Positions 17,317-26,670 of a DNA stretch of 64,000 bases are shown here, piece by piece; positions within the stretch are counted from its first letter, which is position 1, and each line of letters opens with the position of its first letter. Both the position numbers and the translations under genes were made by a program. The notes below the pieces were generated by a model. That model ran no database searches and had not been told where the DNA came from. It saw only the letters and a list, made by a program, of their open reading frames with translations. The stretch comes from Anaerophilus nitritigenes (GTDB lineage: Bacteria; Bacillota; Clostridia; Peptostreptococcales; Thermotaleaceae): the NCBI RefSeq assembly GCF_004138215.1, contig NZ_RYYS01000009.1, positions 62,001 to 126,000 on the forward strand. Direction: 5' to 3'.

Positions 17317-18483
17317 ATGAGTGTAAAAGAATTATCTAAAAAGTACAAAGAATATGTGATTGAATTAAGAAGGGAGTTTCATCAACATCCTGAGCCAAGT
17401 TGGAATGAGGAGAGAACTTCTAAAAGGATTAAGGAAGAACTAGACAAAATGGACATTCCTTATGTTTCTATAGCTAAAACAGGAGTTTTAGCAACAATCA
17501 AAGGAAAAACCCCTGAAAAAACAATAGCGCTAAGAGCTGATATAGATGCTTTGCAAGTAAATGAAGAAAATGATGTAGCATATAAGTCTCAAAATCCAGG
17601 GATTATGCATGCATGTGGTCATGATGGTCATGCAGCTATGCTTTTAGGAGCAGCAAAGATATTAAATGAAATGAAGGAACAAATGAATGGAGTTGTAAAA
17701 TTATTTTTCCAACCAGCAGAAGAAGCAGCTCGAGGTGCTCAAAAGATGATAGAAGAAGGTGCTATGGAAGGGGTAGATGAAGTATTTGGAATTCATCTAT
17801 GGAGTGATTTAAAAAGTGGAGTTATTTCAGTAGAAGAAGGACCTCGCATGGCATCAGCAGATATGTTTACAATTCATGTAAAAGGAAAGGGTGGACATGG
17901 ATCTTTACCTCATCAAGGGGTAGATGCAGTAGTAGTGGCTTCTGCTATTGTAATGAATTTACAATCTGTAGTAAGTAGAGAGATTAGTCCACTAGAGTCT
18001 GCTGTAGTAAGTGTAGGACAAATCCAATCTGGAACAAGATTTAATGTAATTGCAGGAGAAGCTACGTTGGAAGGAACTACAAGATGTTTTAATAATGATA
18101 TAAGAGATGAATTTCCTAATATTTTAGAAAGAGTTGCAAAATCTACAGCTCAGGCTTATCGTGCAGAGGCAACACTTGAATATGTAGCAGGAACATCAGC
18201 TACTATTAATGAAAGAAATTCTTCTATAAGAGCAGCAAAATCTGTTGAAAAAATCCTTGGAAAAGAAGGTGTATCTCTTATGGAGAAAGTAACAGGAGGA
18301 GAAGATTTTGCTGAATATCTTAAATTAGCTCCAGGACTCATTGCTTTTGTAGGTGTAAGAAATGAAGAAAAGGGAGCAGATTTCCCACATCATCATCCAA
18401 GATTTAATATAGATGAAGATGCACTAGAGTCAGGATCAGCTTTATATGCTCAATATGCTATAGATTTCTTAAATGAAAAATAA
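17317..18483 (+). CDS. M20D-family amidohydrolase/aminoacylase
   Basis: Metal-dependent hydrolase that removes an acyl or aminoacyl group from amino-acid conjugates. 388 aa: REFHQHPEPSWNEERTS, LRADIDALQV, MHACGHDGHAAMLLGA and FQPAEEAARGAQKMIEEG carry the metal ligands, and the dimerisation domain contains VKGKGGHGSLPHQGVDAV. The C-terminal VTGGEDFAEYL and HHHPRFNIDE complete the site. It follows the permease by 26 bases in the Leu T-box operon, which points to release of leucine from an imported conjugate. Similar to the second M20 protein at 43564-44754. Confidence 0.93.
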   Translation: MSVKELSKKYKEYVIELRREFHQHPEPSWNEERTSKRIKEELDKMDIPYVSIAKTGVLATIKGKTPEKTIALRADIDALQVNEENDVAYKSQNPGIMHACGHDGHAAMLLGAAKILNEMKEQMNGVVKLFFQPAEEAARGAQKMIEEGAMEGVDEVFGIHLWSDLKSGVISVEEGPRMASADMFTIHVKGKGGHGSLPHQGVDAVVVASAIVMNLQSVVSREISPLESAVVSVGQIQSGTRFNVIAGEATLEGTTRCFNNDIRDEFPNILERVAKSTAQAYRAEATLEYVAGTSATINERNSSIRAAKSVEKILGKEGVSLMEKVTGGEDFAEYLKLAPGLIAFVGVRNEEKGADFPHHHPRFNIDEDALESGSALYAQYAIDFLNEK

Positions 18484-18531
18484 GATAATATAATATAAAA
18501 GTCATAAAACATTACAAATTATTAATAATAA

Positions 18532-18560
18532 AAACTCAGATTTTTTAATCTGGGTTTTTA
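18532..18560 (+). terminator. Terminator of the permease/amidohydrolase operon
   Basis: AAACTCAGATT (18532-18542) pairs with AATCTGGGTTT (18547-18557, one G-U), followed by TT. Confidence 0.8.
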
Positions 18561-18590
18561 TTATTGAGAAAAATGTATATATTTGTAATA

Positions 18591-18626
18591 AAATGCTAAA
18601 TGTTTTTGGAGGAACATTTAGCATTT
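18591..18626 (+). ncRNA. 14-bp perfect hairpin with GGAGG in the loop
   Basis: AAATGCTAAATGTT (18591-18604) pairs with AACATTTAGCATTT (18613-18626). The 8-base loop is TTTGGAGG. There is no T-run beyond TTTATA. It sits about 70 bases before the kinase start and could be a second terminator, a stabilising stem or a protein-binding hairpin. Confidence 0.5.
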
Positions 18627-18703
18627 TATAGAAAGATATAATCATGTAAATAAATGTAAAGATATCACTAGATTTGTAGGCTATCAACAAGGGGGAGATG
18701 GGA

Positions 18704-20668
18704 TTGAAAGTGACAGAGATAGAGAATCTAAGGGAGGTAGAAAAATTAAGATTTAATAATGATTTTATAAAGAATTATATAGGACCACTTATAACGTTGA
18801 TACTATTTGGATGCACTCAAATGATATATTATTTTGATATGAAAAGTCCTGATTTAATTGGAATGTTTGCAATTTTAGTAGGATATTCTGCGTGGCAAGA
18901 AAAAAGAAGTGGTTATTTTAGTGCTCTGATTAGCATTATATATTTAGCACAAGCTATATATACAAGAATTTTTATTTTTCCTCATTCTATAATATATTTA
19001 TTCTGTAGACCGATCAATAGTCTTTTGTTGATAGGAGCATCTCTTCAAATAGGTTTAATTACCAAAAGACTTAGGATATCTAATCAAAGATTATTTACTC
19101 AACAAATTCAAATTCAAAAAGCAGAAGAATTATCTTATGTTATGGTTACTCGTAGTCATATAAGTGGGAAAGTAATTAAAGTTCCTCCTAGTTTTATAAA
19201 AATGCTAGGATATTCTTATGAAGAATTGATGAATATGAATGTAAAAGATTTTACTCATCCTGATGATTTTAAAAAACAAATGAAAAAAATGGAAGATTTA
19301 TGGGAAAAAAAGTATGCTTCCTTTGATATAGAAAAAAGATATATTAATAAAAATAAAGAAATAGTTTGGGCATATATTAATATTTCATTAGTATGTGATG
19401 AAGATGGAAATCCTCTATATTTTTTAAGTTATGTAAAAGATATTTCAAAAAGAAAACAAGTAGAAGAAGCATTAGAAAAAAGTGAAAAAAGATTAAGACA
19501 GATTACAAATAATATGTCTGATATGATTAGCCAAATCAACGATCAAGGAATTATTGAATATGTGAGTCCATCATGTATGAGTATTTCGGGTTATAGAGAA
19601 GAAGAACTTATAGGAAAATCTATATTTGATTTTATACATCCCAAAGACTTAGATAAGGCAATGGATACATATAAAAAAACTATAAAAGAACATATAGAAA
19701 ATAGAGTAGAGTGTAGATATCGTCATTCTGATGGACATTACATATGGATTGAAGAGATAGGAAAACCTTGTTATGATAAAAATGGGAAAAATATATATAG
19801 TACCATTTGTAGTCGTGATGTGACGGATCAAAAAAGGGCAGAAGAAAATGAAAGATTATTAAGAGAAGCAAAAGAATATGATGAACTTAGAAATGAATTT
19901 TTTGCAAATATTTCTCATGAGCTAAGAACTCCATTAAATGTTATATTAGGAGCTATACAATTGTTAGAATTTTGCAACGAATCTTTGGCATATGTTGATA
20001 ATGAAAAAAAAATAAATAAATATATAAAAGTAATGAAACAAAATTGCAATCGGTTATTGAGACTTGTGAACAATCTTATTGATATGACTAAAATTGATGC
20101 TGGATTTTTAGAAATTCATTTAAAAAATGTAGAAGTGATCAATATATTAGAAGAGATTACATTATCTGTAGCTGATTATGTAGAGAATAATGGGATTACT
20201 CTTGAATTTGATACAGATGTGGAAGAAAAAATTATAGCTTGTGATCCAGATAAAATTGAAAGAATCCTTTTGAATCTTCTTTCTAATGCAGTAAAATTTA
20301 CAGATCCAGGAGGGAAAATTACTGTAAATGTAAAAGATAGTGGTAAAAGTTTATGCATCAAGGTAAAAGATACAGGAATAGGGATTCCAAAAGAAGAATG
20401 TGAGAAGATCTTTGAAAGATTTAGACAAGTAGATCAATCTTTAACCAGAAATAGAGAGGGAAGTGGGATTGGACTTTCCTTAGTAAAATCATTAGTAGAA
20501 ATGCATCATGGAACAATTCAATTAAACAGTGAATGGAAAAAGGGAAGTGAATTTATTATCAATATTCCAATTGATCTAGTAATAGAGAAAACTTCTGGTG
20601 ATCATGAATATGTAGATTGGGAATGCAAAGAGAGAATTCATATTGAGTTTGCAGATATTTATGCATAA
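18704..20668 (+). CDS. Orphan membrane PAS-PAS histidine kinase
   Basis: About 654 aa. An N-terminal membrane domain with roughly four segments (residues 25-120), two PAS domains (about 135-265 and 270-395, both ending in PAC-like KDISKRK and RDVTDQKRA), then a kinase core: FFANISHELRTPLNVILGAI with H405, LLNLLSNAVKFTD, DTGIGIPKEECEKIFERF and REGSGIGLSLVKSLV. GGGGGAG (18691-18697) abuts the ATG at 18698, so the TTG at 18704 is the better start. No response regulator is adjacent; orphan kinases of this form often feed the sporulation phosphorelay in Clostridia, but that is inference. Confidence 0.92.
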   Translation: MKVTEIENLREVEKLRFNNDFIKNYIGPLITLILFGCTQMIYYFDMKSPDLIGMFAILVGYSAWQEKRSGYFSALISIIYLAQAIYTRIFIFPHSIIYLFCRPINSLLLIGASLQIGLITKRLRISNQRLFTQQIQIQKAEELSYVMVTRSHISGKVIKVPPSFIKMLGYSYEELMNMNVKDFTHPDDFKKQMKKMEDLWEKKYASFDIEKRYINKNKEIVWAYINISLVCDEDGNPLYFLSYVKDISKRKQVEEALEKSEKRLRQITNNMSDMISQINDQGIIEYVSPSCMSISGYREEELIGKSIFDFIHPKDLDKAMDTYKKTIKEHIENRVECRYRHSDGHYIWIEEIGKPCYDKNGKNIYSTICSRDVTDQKRAEENERLLREAKEYDELRNEFFANISHELRTPLNVILGAIQLLEFCNESLAYVDNEKKINKYIKVMKQNCNRLLRLVNNLIDMTKIDAGFLEIHLKNVEVINILEEITLSVADYVENNGITLEFDTDVEEKIIACDPDKIERILLNLLSNAVKFTDPGGKITVNVKDSGKSLCIKVKDTGIGIPKEECEKIFERFRQVDQSLTRNREGSGIGLSLVKSLVEMHHGTIQLNSEWKKGSEFIINIPIDLVIEKTSGDHEYVDWECKERIHIEFADIYA

Positions 20669-20743
20669 AAGATATATAGTAATAAAGATAGAAAATCTTA
20701 TGATAAAATAGATCATAATAAAAAGACTTTAGGAGGGATTGTA

Positions 20744-21772
20744 GTGGAATATAAGGATATGCTTCAAAATGCTAAAAACATTTCTGATTTTACATGTAGA
20801 GTTTGTTCTACATGTAATGGAAAGGTATGCAAAGGAGAAATTCCAGGAGTAGGAGGAAAGGGAACGGGGTCTACATTTATACGTAATGTAGAAAAGCTAG
20901 AAGAAATTTTACTCAATATGGATACGATCTATGATTTTGGTAATATAGATTCTTCTATAGAATTGTTTGGAAAAAAATTTAGATATCCAGTTTTTGCAGC
21001 TCCTATAGGAGGACTTATTCCTTGCTATGGAGAAAAGTTGACAGATTACGAGTATACAAAGGCTATTATTACAGGATGTAAAAATGCAGGGACTATTGGA
21101 TTTACAGGAGATGGAGTAAAGGATGAATACTTTATGGATCCATTAAAAGCGATTGAAGAAAATGAAGGATGGGGAATTCCAACCATAAAGCCTTGGAGTA
21201 AAAAAGAAATATTAGAAAGATTATATGCAGCAGAGAAAAAAAATGTTTTAGCAGTCTGTATGGATATTGATGCTGCAGGGCTTTCTATACTAGCTAAAGC
21301 TGGTAAACCTGTAAGGCCACAGTCAGTAAAAGATTTAAAAGAAATTATTCATGCTACGAAGCTTCCATTTATTTTAAAGGGAATTATGACAGTAAAAGGT
21401 GCTGTGAAAGCTATGGAGGCAGGAGCTTATGGAATTGTTGTCTCTAATCATGGAGGTAGAGTACTAGATTATACTCCTGCAACAGTAGAGGTGCTTCCTC
21501 AAATTGTAAAGGCTGTAGGAGGAAAAATGAAAATATTTGTAGATGGTGGGATACGAACAGGATTAGATGTTTTAAAGGTTTTAGCATTAGGAGCAGATGC
21601 AGTATTGATTGGAAGACCTTATGCAGTAGCAGCCTATGGAGCAGGTTCTGATGGAGTAGCTATGTATACAGAAAAAATAGGACAAGAATTAGTGGAAGGC
21701 ATGATTATGACAGGATGTAGAAATATAAAAGAAATAAATGATGAAATTTTATTTAAGCCGTCTTTTTTATAG
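20744..21772 (+). CDS. FMN-dependent alpha-hydroxy-acid dehydrogenase/oxidase family protein
   Basis: TIM-barrel flavoenzyme related to glycolate oxidase, lactate oxidase and LldD. GIVVSNHGGRVLDYTPATVE carries the catalytic His and the substrate-binding Arg. ILKGIMT, VDGGIRTGLDVLKVLALGAD and VLIGRPYA bind FMN phosphate. 342 aa. Unusual is an N-terminal cysteine group, C18, C21, C24 and C29 (FTCRVCSTCNGKVC), which is absent from classical members and could bind metal or an Fe-S cluster. The GTG start follows AGGAGGG. Monocistronic with its own terminator. The substrate is unknown. Confidence 0.85.
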   Translation: MEYKDMLQNAKNISDFTCRVCSTCNGKVCKGEIPGVGGKGTGSTFIRNVEKLEEILLNMDTIYDFGNIDSSIELFGKKFRYPVFAAPIGGLIPCYGEKLTDYEYTKAIITGCKNAGTIGFTGDGVKDEYFMDPLKAIEENEGWGIPTIKPWSKKEILERLYAAEKKNVLAVCMDIDAAGLSILAKAGKPVRPQSVKDLKEIIHATKLPFILKGIMTVKGAVKAMEAGAYGIVVSNHGGRVLDYTPATVEVLPQIVKAVGGKMKIFVDGGIRTGLDVLKVLALGADAVLIGRPYAVAAYGAGSDGVAMYTEKIGQELVEGMIMTGCRNIKEINDEILFKPSFL

Positions 21773-21783
21773 ACGGTTTTTTT
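21755..21783 (+). terminator. Terminator overlapping the stop of the FMN enzyme gene
   Basis: AAGCCGTCT (21755-21763) pairs with AGACGGTTT (21771-21779) and is followed by a T-run; the TAG stop is inside the structure. Confidence 0.85.
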
Positions 21784-21932
21784 GTAGGGAGTAGAAAACT
21801 TACAAAGGAATGAGAAATTTTATTGATCATATGATTATACGGTATAGCATAATGTGAATCTTTTGTTTTGTATGAGTCATATATATATGATAGAATAAAA
21901 TATAAAATATAACATTTATAGGAGATTATAGA

Positions 21933-23591
21933 ATGAAAAATAAATTAATGATTTATTTAACTATAATTTTAATTTGTTTTAATATTTTTTTAGTATCTAT
22001 TTTTGAAAATTATGTACAATACAAAACAAATTTATCATTGAGGATTATAATGTTCTCTTTTGCTATGGCTATTCTTAATTTTTTAATCATTTATCAATTT
22101 CTTTATAAAGATATAATTAGAAAAATGAATAGGATTAATCATGTATTAAGTCAAATACAACAAGGAAAATATGATGAAATGATTTTTTTAGATTCTAATG
22201 ATGCATTTGGATTAGCCATTCAAAATTTAAATAAGATAAAGCAAAAAATAGAGGACAGAGAACAAGAATTGTTTAAAAAACAAGAAAAAATTCATTATTT
22301 AGCAGATTATGATCCTTTAACAGGACTTTATAATCGAGTATTCTTTGAACAGAAGTTAGCTTATGTATTAGAAGAAGCAAAAACAAAAAAAGAAAAGATT
22401 GGACTTTTATATTTTGACTTAGATAATTTCAAGAAAGTAAATGATACCATTGGACATTTGTTTGGAGATTTACTCCTAAAAAATGTAGGTGGATTAATGA
22501 AAAAATATTTGGGAGAAGATGCAATTACTGCTCGATTAGGAGGAGATGAATTTGTGGCTCTTTTGCCAAATGTAGAAATGAATCAAGTTAAAAATGTTGC
22601 ACAAAGTATCATACAGTCTTTTCAAAATCCTTGGATTTTAGATGATCGAGAATTTTATATTACAATAAGCATGGGCATTACCATATATCCTAAAGATGGG
22701 GAAAATGCAAGTATATTACTAAAAAATGCAGATACAGCTATGTATGAAGCAAAAAATAATGGAAAAAATAGCTACTCTTTTTATACCTATGATATGCATC
22801 AGAAGATGTTAGAAAAATTAGAAATGGAAAATGATTTAAGACATGCTATAGAAAAAGAAGAATTTATTGTTTATTATCAGCCTAAAATAGGAATCAGAAG
22901 TTGCAAAATTGAAGGAACAGAAGCGCTTATTAGATGGAAACATCCTACTAAGGGAATGATTTCTCCAAATACATTTATTCCACTCGCAGAAGAGACAAGA
23001 CTCATTATTCCTATAGGAGATTTTGTATTAAGAACTGCTTGTAATCAAATTAGAAAGTGGCAGGAAAATGGTAAACCTTCTATGTATGTGTCTGTAAATA
23101 TTTCAGTGATTCAAATTCAACAAGATGATTTTGTTAAAAAAGTAGTGAATATAGTAAAAGAAACAGGAATAGATCCTTCTTGTTTAGAGCTTGAAATTAC
23201 AGAAAATACAATTATGCAAAATTTTGAATATACAAATGAAATCTTACAGGAGTTACGAAGTTTAGGAATACACATTTCTTTAGATGATTTTGGAAAAGGT
23301 TATTCTTCTTTAAATTATTTAAAACAGCTAGAAATAGATGTTTTAAAGATTGATAAATCCTTTATTGATGATATTACTCAAAGTAATAATCAACAAGCTA
23401 TTGTAAAATCTGTTATTGAAATGGCTCAGAGCATGAATATGCGTGTGATTGCAGAAGGTGTGGAAATGTGGGAGCAATTTCATTTTTTAAAGAAATTAGG
23501 ATGTGATGAAGTACAAGGATATTTGTTTAGCAAGCCATTATCTGTTATCAATATGGAGAAGATGATAAAAGAAAAAAGACAAGTTTGTTAA
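21933..23591 (+). CDS. Membrane GGDEF-EAL c-di-GMP turnover protein
   Basis: 552 aa. Two N-terminal membrane segments (about 5-25 and 34-58), a short HAMP-like linker, GGDEF (YDPLTGLYNRVFF; RLGGDEF, 203-207) and EAL (TEALIRWKHP, EAL 330-332). Phosphodiesterase residues are intact: NISVIQ, LEITEN, DDFGKGYSS, LKIDKSFI and AEGVE. The inhibitory site is degenerate (LGED instead of RxxD). Both active sites look complete, so it could be bifunctional or mainly a phosphodiesterase. AGGAG precedes the ATG. It may oppose the riboswitch-controlled cyclase at 6787. Confidence 0.95.
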   Translation: MKNKLMIYLTIILICFNIFLVSIFENYVQYKTNLSLRIIMFSFAMAILNFLIIYQFLYKDIIRKMNRINHVLSQIQQGKYDEMIFLDSNDAFGLAIQNLNKIKQKIEDREQELFKKQEKIHYLADYDPLTGLYNRVFFEQKLAYVLEEAKTKKEKIGLLYFDLDNFKKVNDTIGHLFGDLLLKNVGGLMKKYLGEDAITARLGGDEFVALLPNVEMNQVKNVAQSIIQSFQNPWILDDREFYITISMGITIYPKDGENASILLKNADTAMYEAKNNGKNSYSFYTYDMHQKMLEKLEMENDLRHAIEKEEFIVYYQPKIGIRSCKIEGTEALIRWKHPTKGMISPNTFIPLAEETRLIIPIGDFVLRTACNQIRKWQENGKPSMYVSVNISVIQIQQDDFVKKVVNIVKETGIDPSCLELEITENTIMQNFEYTNEILQELRSLGIHISLDDFGKGYSSLNYLKQLEIDVLKIDKSFIDDITQSNNQQAIVKSVIEMAQSMNMRVIAEGVEMWEQFHFLKKLGCDEVQGYLFSKPLSVINMEKMIKEKRQVC

Positions 23592-23594
23592 AAA

Positions 23595-23628
23595 TTCACA
23601 TGTTGTGATTACAACATGTGAATTTGTT
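23595..23628 (+). terminator. Terminator after the GGDEF-EAL gene
   Basis: A perfect 12-bp stem TTCACATGTTGT/ACAACATGTGAA (23595-23606 with 23611-23622, loop GATT) then TTTGTTATTC. Confidence 0.8.
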
Positions 23629-23698
23629 ATTCTTTAGAAAATTATATAAATGAATAAATTATAAATATTTTAGAAAGTTAGATTTTCATTAAATTTTA

Positions 23699-23768
23699 AG
23701 CAACGGAAATTCTGAATGAAATGAAAAAATTTCGTTGGCGATATGAGCAGTTCCGATAGGAACATGCG
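23699..23768 (+). repeat. Two-hairpin structured element of unknown type
   Basis: Hairpin 1: CAACGGAAATT (23701-23711) with AATTTCGTTG (23728-23737), one bulged G. Hairpin 2: GCAGTTCC (23747-23754), GATA loop, GGAACATGC (23759-23767), one bulged A. It is more G+C-rich than the surrounding intergenic DNA and has no T-run. It could be a dispersed repeat or a small RNA; no second copy is seen in this window. Confidence 0.4.
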
Positions 23769-23835
23769 AATTTTTATAATATAAAAAGATTGAATTTGTT
23801 ATAATACATATAGTAATGTAAGAGAGGAAGATTTT

Positions 23836-25002
23836 ATGGAAAATATAAGAAATTTATTTAATCAAATTATACAAGAAGAAAGTTTGATAGAATGTATTAT
23901 TAGTAATGTAAGAAAAAAAGAGGATTATAATAAAGTAAATATAAGACCTGTTCTTTTGAAAGAGAAAATTATGTATCAATTTATATATCATTATGATAAA
24001 AAAGTAGTTCATGAAAATGTGGAAAAAAATCAAATGATAGAAAAGATGATTTCTTTGTTTGAAACAAATTTTAAACAAGGACAAATCTATACAAAAGAAG
24101 CGGATTATCAAATCCTTATTAGTAAAAAATTTAAAGTAAAGATTTTAAAAAAATCTCCTACAAAAAAGCCAAAAAATTTATCTCACAATAGAAAGAAAAA
24201 CTATATGATTCCTGAGAATACTCCAAATCCATTTTTATATAGATTAGGAGTAATGAATGAAAAGGGAAAAGTATTTGCTCAAAAGTATGATAAGTTTAGA
24301 CAAATCAATAGATTTTTAGAAATGGTAAGAGATGTAGTAGATAATTTAAAAAAGAAAGAAAAAGTTACTGTGATTGATTTTGGATGTGGAAAATCTTATT
24401 TAACATTTGCACTTTATTATTATTTTGTGGATATCTTAAATATGAATGTGGATATTATAGGACTTGATTTAAAAGAAGATGTAGTTATGCATTGTAATGA
24501 AATTGCAAAGGATTTAAAGTATGAGAATTTAAAATTTATGATGGGAGATATTGCCCATTTTAATCAAAAAGATCAAGTAGATATGGTAGTTACTCTGCAT
24601 GCTTGTGATACAGCAACAGATGCAGCTTTGGTAAAAGCTATAGAGTGGAATGCAGATATTATTTTATCTGTTCCTTGTTGTCAACATGAATTATTAGATC
24701 AAATACATAATTCTTTGATGATTCCTATGGAAAAACACGGGATTATCAAAGAAAGAATGTCAGCTTTAATTACAGATAGCATAAGAGCAAATATATTAGA
24801 AATTATGGGATATGACACTCAAATTTTAGAATTTATTGATATGGAGCATACTCCAAAGAATTTATTAATTCGATCAGTAAAGGGAAACAGATCTTATGAA
24901 CAAGCAGCGAAGGAATATAGATCCTTTAAGAAATTTTGGGGCATTACACCTTATTTTGAAAAAGAATTAGGAGAAAAATTACAAAAAAGAATTACTGAAT
25001 AA
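23836..25002 (+). CDS. Class I SAM-dependent methyltransferase (Methyltransf_32-like)
   Basis: 388 aa. The N-terminal half is lysine-rich and probably binds nucleic acid. The C-terminal half is a Rossmann methyltransferase: VIDFGCGKSYLTFALYYY is motif I, IIGLDLKEDV motif II, and VVTLHACDTATDAALVKAI with ILSVPCCQHEL are characteristic of the Methyltransf_32 group, which includes eukaryotic GSTCD/METTL25-like proteins. The substrate is unknown; an RNA target is plausible from the basic N-terminus. AGAGAGGA precedes the ATG. Monocistronic, convergent with tyrS. Confidence 0.82.
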   Translation: MENIRNLFNQIIQEESLIECIISNVRKKEDYNKVNIRPVLLKEKIMYQFIYHYDKKVVHENVEKNQMIEKMISLFETNFKQGQIYTKEADYQILISKKFKVKILKKSPTKKPKNLSHNRKKNYMIPENTPNPFLYRLGVMNEKGKVFAQKYDKFRQINRFLEMVRDVVDNLKKKEKVTVIDFGCGKSYLTFALYYYFVDILNMNVDIIGLDLKEDVVMHCNEIAKDLKYENLKFMMGDIAHFNQKDQVDMVVTLHACDTATDAALVKAIEWNADIILSVPCCQHELLDQIHNSLMIPMEKHGIIKERMSALITDSIRANILEIMGYDTQILEFIDMEHTPKNLLIRSVKGNRSYEQAAKEYRSFKKFWGITPYFEKELGEKLQKRITE

Positions 25003-25041
25003 ATTGTGGATAATTTTATAAAAATATAGAATAATCCACAA

Positions 25042-25072
25042 CTAAAATAGAAGCCATAGGCTTCTATTTTAG
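25042..25072. terminator. Bidirectional terminator between methyltransferase gene and tyrS
   Basis: A perfect 14-bp stem (25042-25055 with 25059-25072, loop ATA) whose arms are A/T-rich at the outside; it overlaps the tyrS stop codon. Confidence 0.88.
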
Positions 25073-26290
25073 TCTGATTTGATGATATACTTTTTTTCCT
25101 TTTTTGATCATAAGAGCACCATCTTTAAAGTGATCCTTTGTAATTAATGTATTCATATCTGTTATTTTTTCATCATTTAAAGCAACTCCACCTTGCTGGA
25201 TTAATCGTCTACCTTCACTACGAGAAGGAATTAATTTAGCTTCAGATAAAAGAGATAAAATATTCATTCCTTCATTAAATGAATCAGAAGGTATTTCTGT
25301 AAAAGGAATATTATCTGTTTTAGGACCAGAACCAAATAAAGCTTTTGCAGCATCTTCTGCTTTTTTAGCTTCTTCTTCTCCATGAACTAATTTTGTAATT
25401 TCAAAAGCTAGTATTTCTTTTGCCTTGTTAATTTCAGCTCCCTCTAAGCTACTAAGTTGTCTTACCTCATCCATAGGAAGGAAAGTAAGAAGAGATAAAC
25501 ATTTTTCAACATCTGCATCATCAACATTTCTCCAGTATTGATAAAATTCATAAGGAGATGTTTTTTCAGGATCAAGCCATAAAGCTCCAGATTCTGTTTT
25601 ACCCATTTTCTTTCCTTCGCTAGTAGTAAGAAGAGAAAAAGTCATACCATAAACAGATTTTTGATCTACTCTTCTAACTAAATCTACTCCCCCTAATATA
25701 TTAGACCATTGATCGTCTCCACCTAATTCTAAGGAGCATCCATATTCCCTACTTAATTTTAAAAAGTCATAAGATTGCATGATCATGTAGTTAAATTCCA
25801 AGAAAGAAAGTCCTTTTTCCATACGACTTTTAAAACATTCTGCTGTAAGCATTCTATTTACTGAAAAATGTCTTCCTATATCTCTTAAGAAAGGAATATA
25901 CTCAAGGTTTAATAGCCAATCGCCATTGTTAACCATGATAGCTTTTCCTTCTGAAAAATCAAGGAATTTTGAAAGCTGTTTTTTAAAGCAGTCACAATGA
26001 TACTGTACAGTCTCTGGTGTCATGAATTTTCTCATATCAGTTTTTCCAGTAGGATCACCAATCATACCAGTTCCTCCACCTATTAATATAATAGGACGGT
26101 GACCTGCACGTTGCATATGCATCATAGTGATGACTTGTACAAAGTGACCTACATGTAAACTATCTGCAGTAGGGTCAAAACCAATATAAAAGGTAACAGC
26201 TTCTTTTCCAAGAAGTTCTCTGATTTCATCTTCGTGAGTTGCTTGCTGAATAAATCCTCTTTCCTTCAGCACATCAAATACATTTGACAT
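25064..26290 (-). CDS. tyrS: Tyrosyl-tRNA synthetase
   Basis: Class I synthetase charging tRNA-Tyr. 408 aa: the HIGH-type motif [30 protein letters not shown], tyrosine-binding YDFLKL and the KMSKS-type loop [12 protein letters not shown], with a C-terminal S4-like RNA-binding domain ([19 protein letters not shown]). The frame is open to 26338, but that part lies in the T-box terminator; GAGGAGG before the ATG at 26290 sets the start. Controlled by the Tyr T-box. Confidence 0.98.
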   Translation of the reverse strand: MSNVFDVLKERGFIQQATHEDEIRELLGKEAVTFYIGFDPTADSLHVGHFVQVITMMHMQRAGHRPIILIGGGTGMIGDPTGKTDMRKFMTPETVQYHCDCFKKQLSKFLDFSEGKAIMVNNGDWLLNLEYIPFLRDIGRHFSVNRMLTAECFKSRMEKGLSFLEFNYMIMQSYDFLKLSREYGCSLELGGDDQWSNILGGVDLVRRVDQKSVYGMTFSLLTTSEGKKMGKTESGALWLDPEKTSPYEFYQYWRNVDDADVEKCLSLLTFLPMDEVRQLSSLEGAEINKAKEILAFEITKLVHGEEEAKKAEDAAKALFGSGPKTDNIPFTEIPSDSFNEGMNILSLLSEAKLIPSRSEGRRLIQQGGVALNDEKITDMNTLITKDHFKDGALMIKKGKKVYHQIRLK

Positions 26291-26299
26291 AATAAAAAC

Positions 26300-26552
26300 C
26301 TCCTCTATATTTACACAAAAATAAAAGGACCCTCTCATCTAGTAAGGACGAGAAAGCCCGTGGTACCACCTTAGTTCGCATAAAGCCTCTGGCCACGATA
26401 ACGAGTGGAAGCCGTCGAAGTTTTTAGCTTCGAAACTCCAGAGTGTAATTCATCTTTTATGTACTACAGACTTTTCACCAACCAGTCTGCTCTCTTGATT
26501 GTTACCATAAAAGACTACTAGGTTCCTTCATAGTTTGTATAAATTTATTTTA
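26300..26552 (-). ncRNA. Tyrosine T-box leader of tyrS
   Basis: On the minus strand: a stem I base AAACT/AGTTT, ATGA kink-turn, AGAGAG, GGTTGGTGAAAAG, and a specifier loop GAATTAC with TAC at 26447-26445 followed by A. Then AAGGTGGTACCACG (T-box) and a terminator TCTCGTC/GATGAGA with CCTTTTATTTTT. The codon TAC agrees with tyrS and provides an internal ruler for reading the leader at 15808. Confidence 0.97.
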
Positions 26553-26557
26553 CCCAT

Positions 26558-26586
26558 ATCTTAACACAAATATGAATAGGGGACAA
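26558..26586 (-). promoter_or_regulatory. Promoter of the tyrS transcript
   Basis: On the minus strand TTGTCC (26586-26581), 17 bases, TAAGAT (26563-26558). The -10 is identical to that of the Leu T-box operon. Confidence 0.7.
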
Positions 26587-26670
26587 GGTATTATTAAAAA
26601 TAAATGAAAATACATGATTCAAGAAAGAAATTCAAATACTAAAAGAAAAGCAATGCTGGAGGAAATATGC

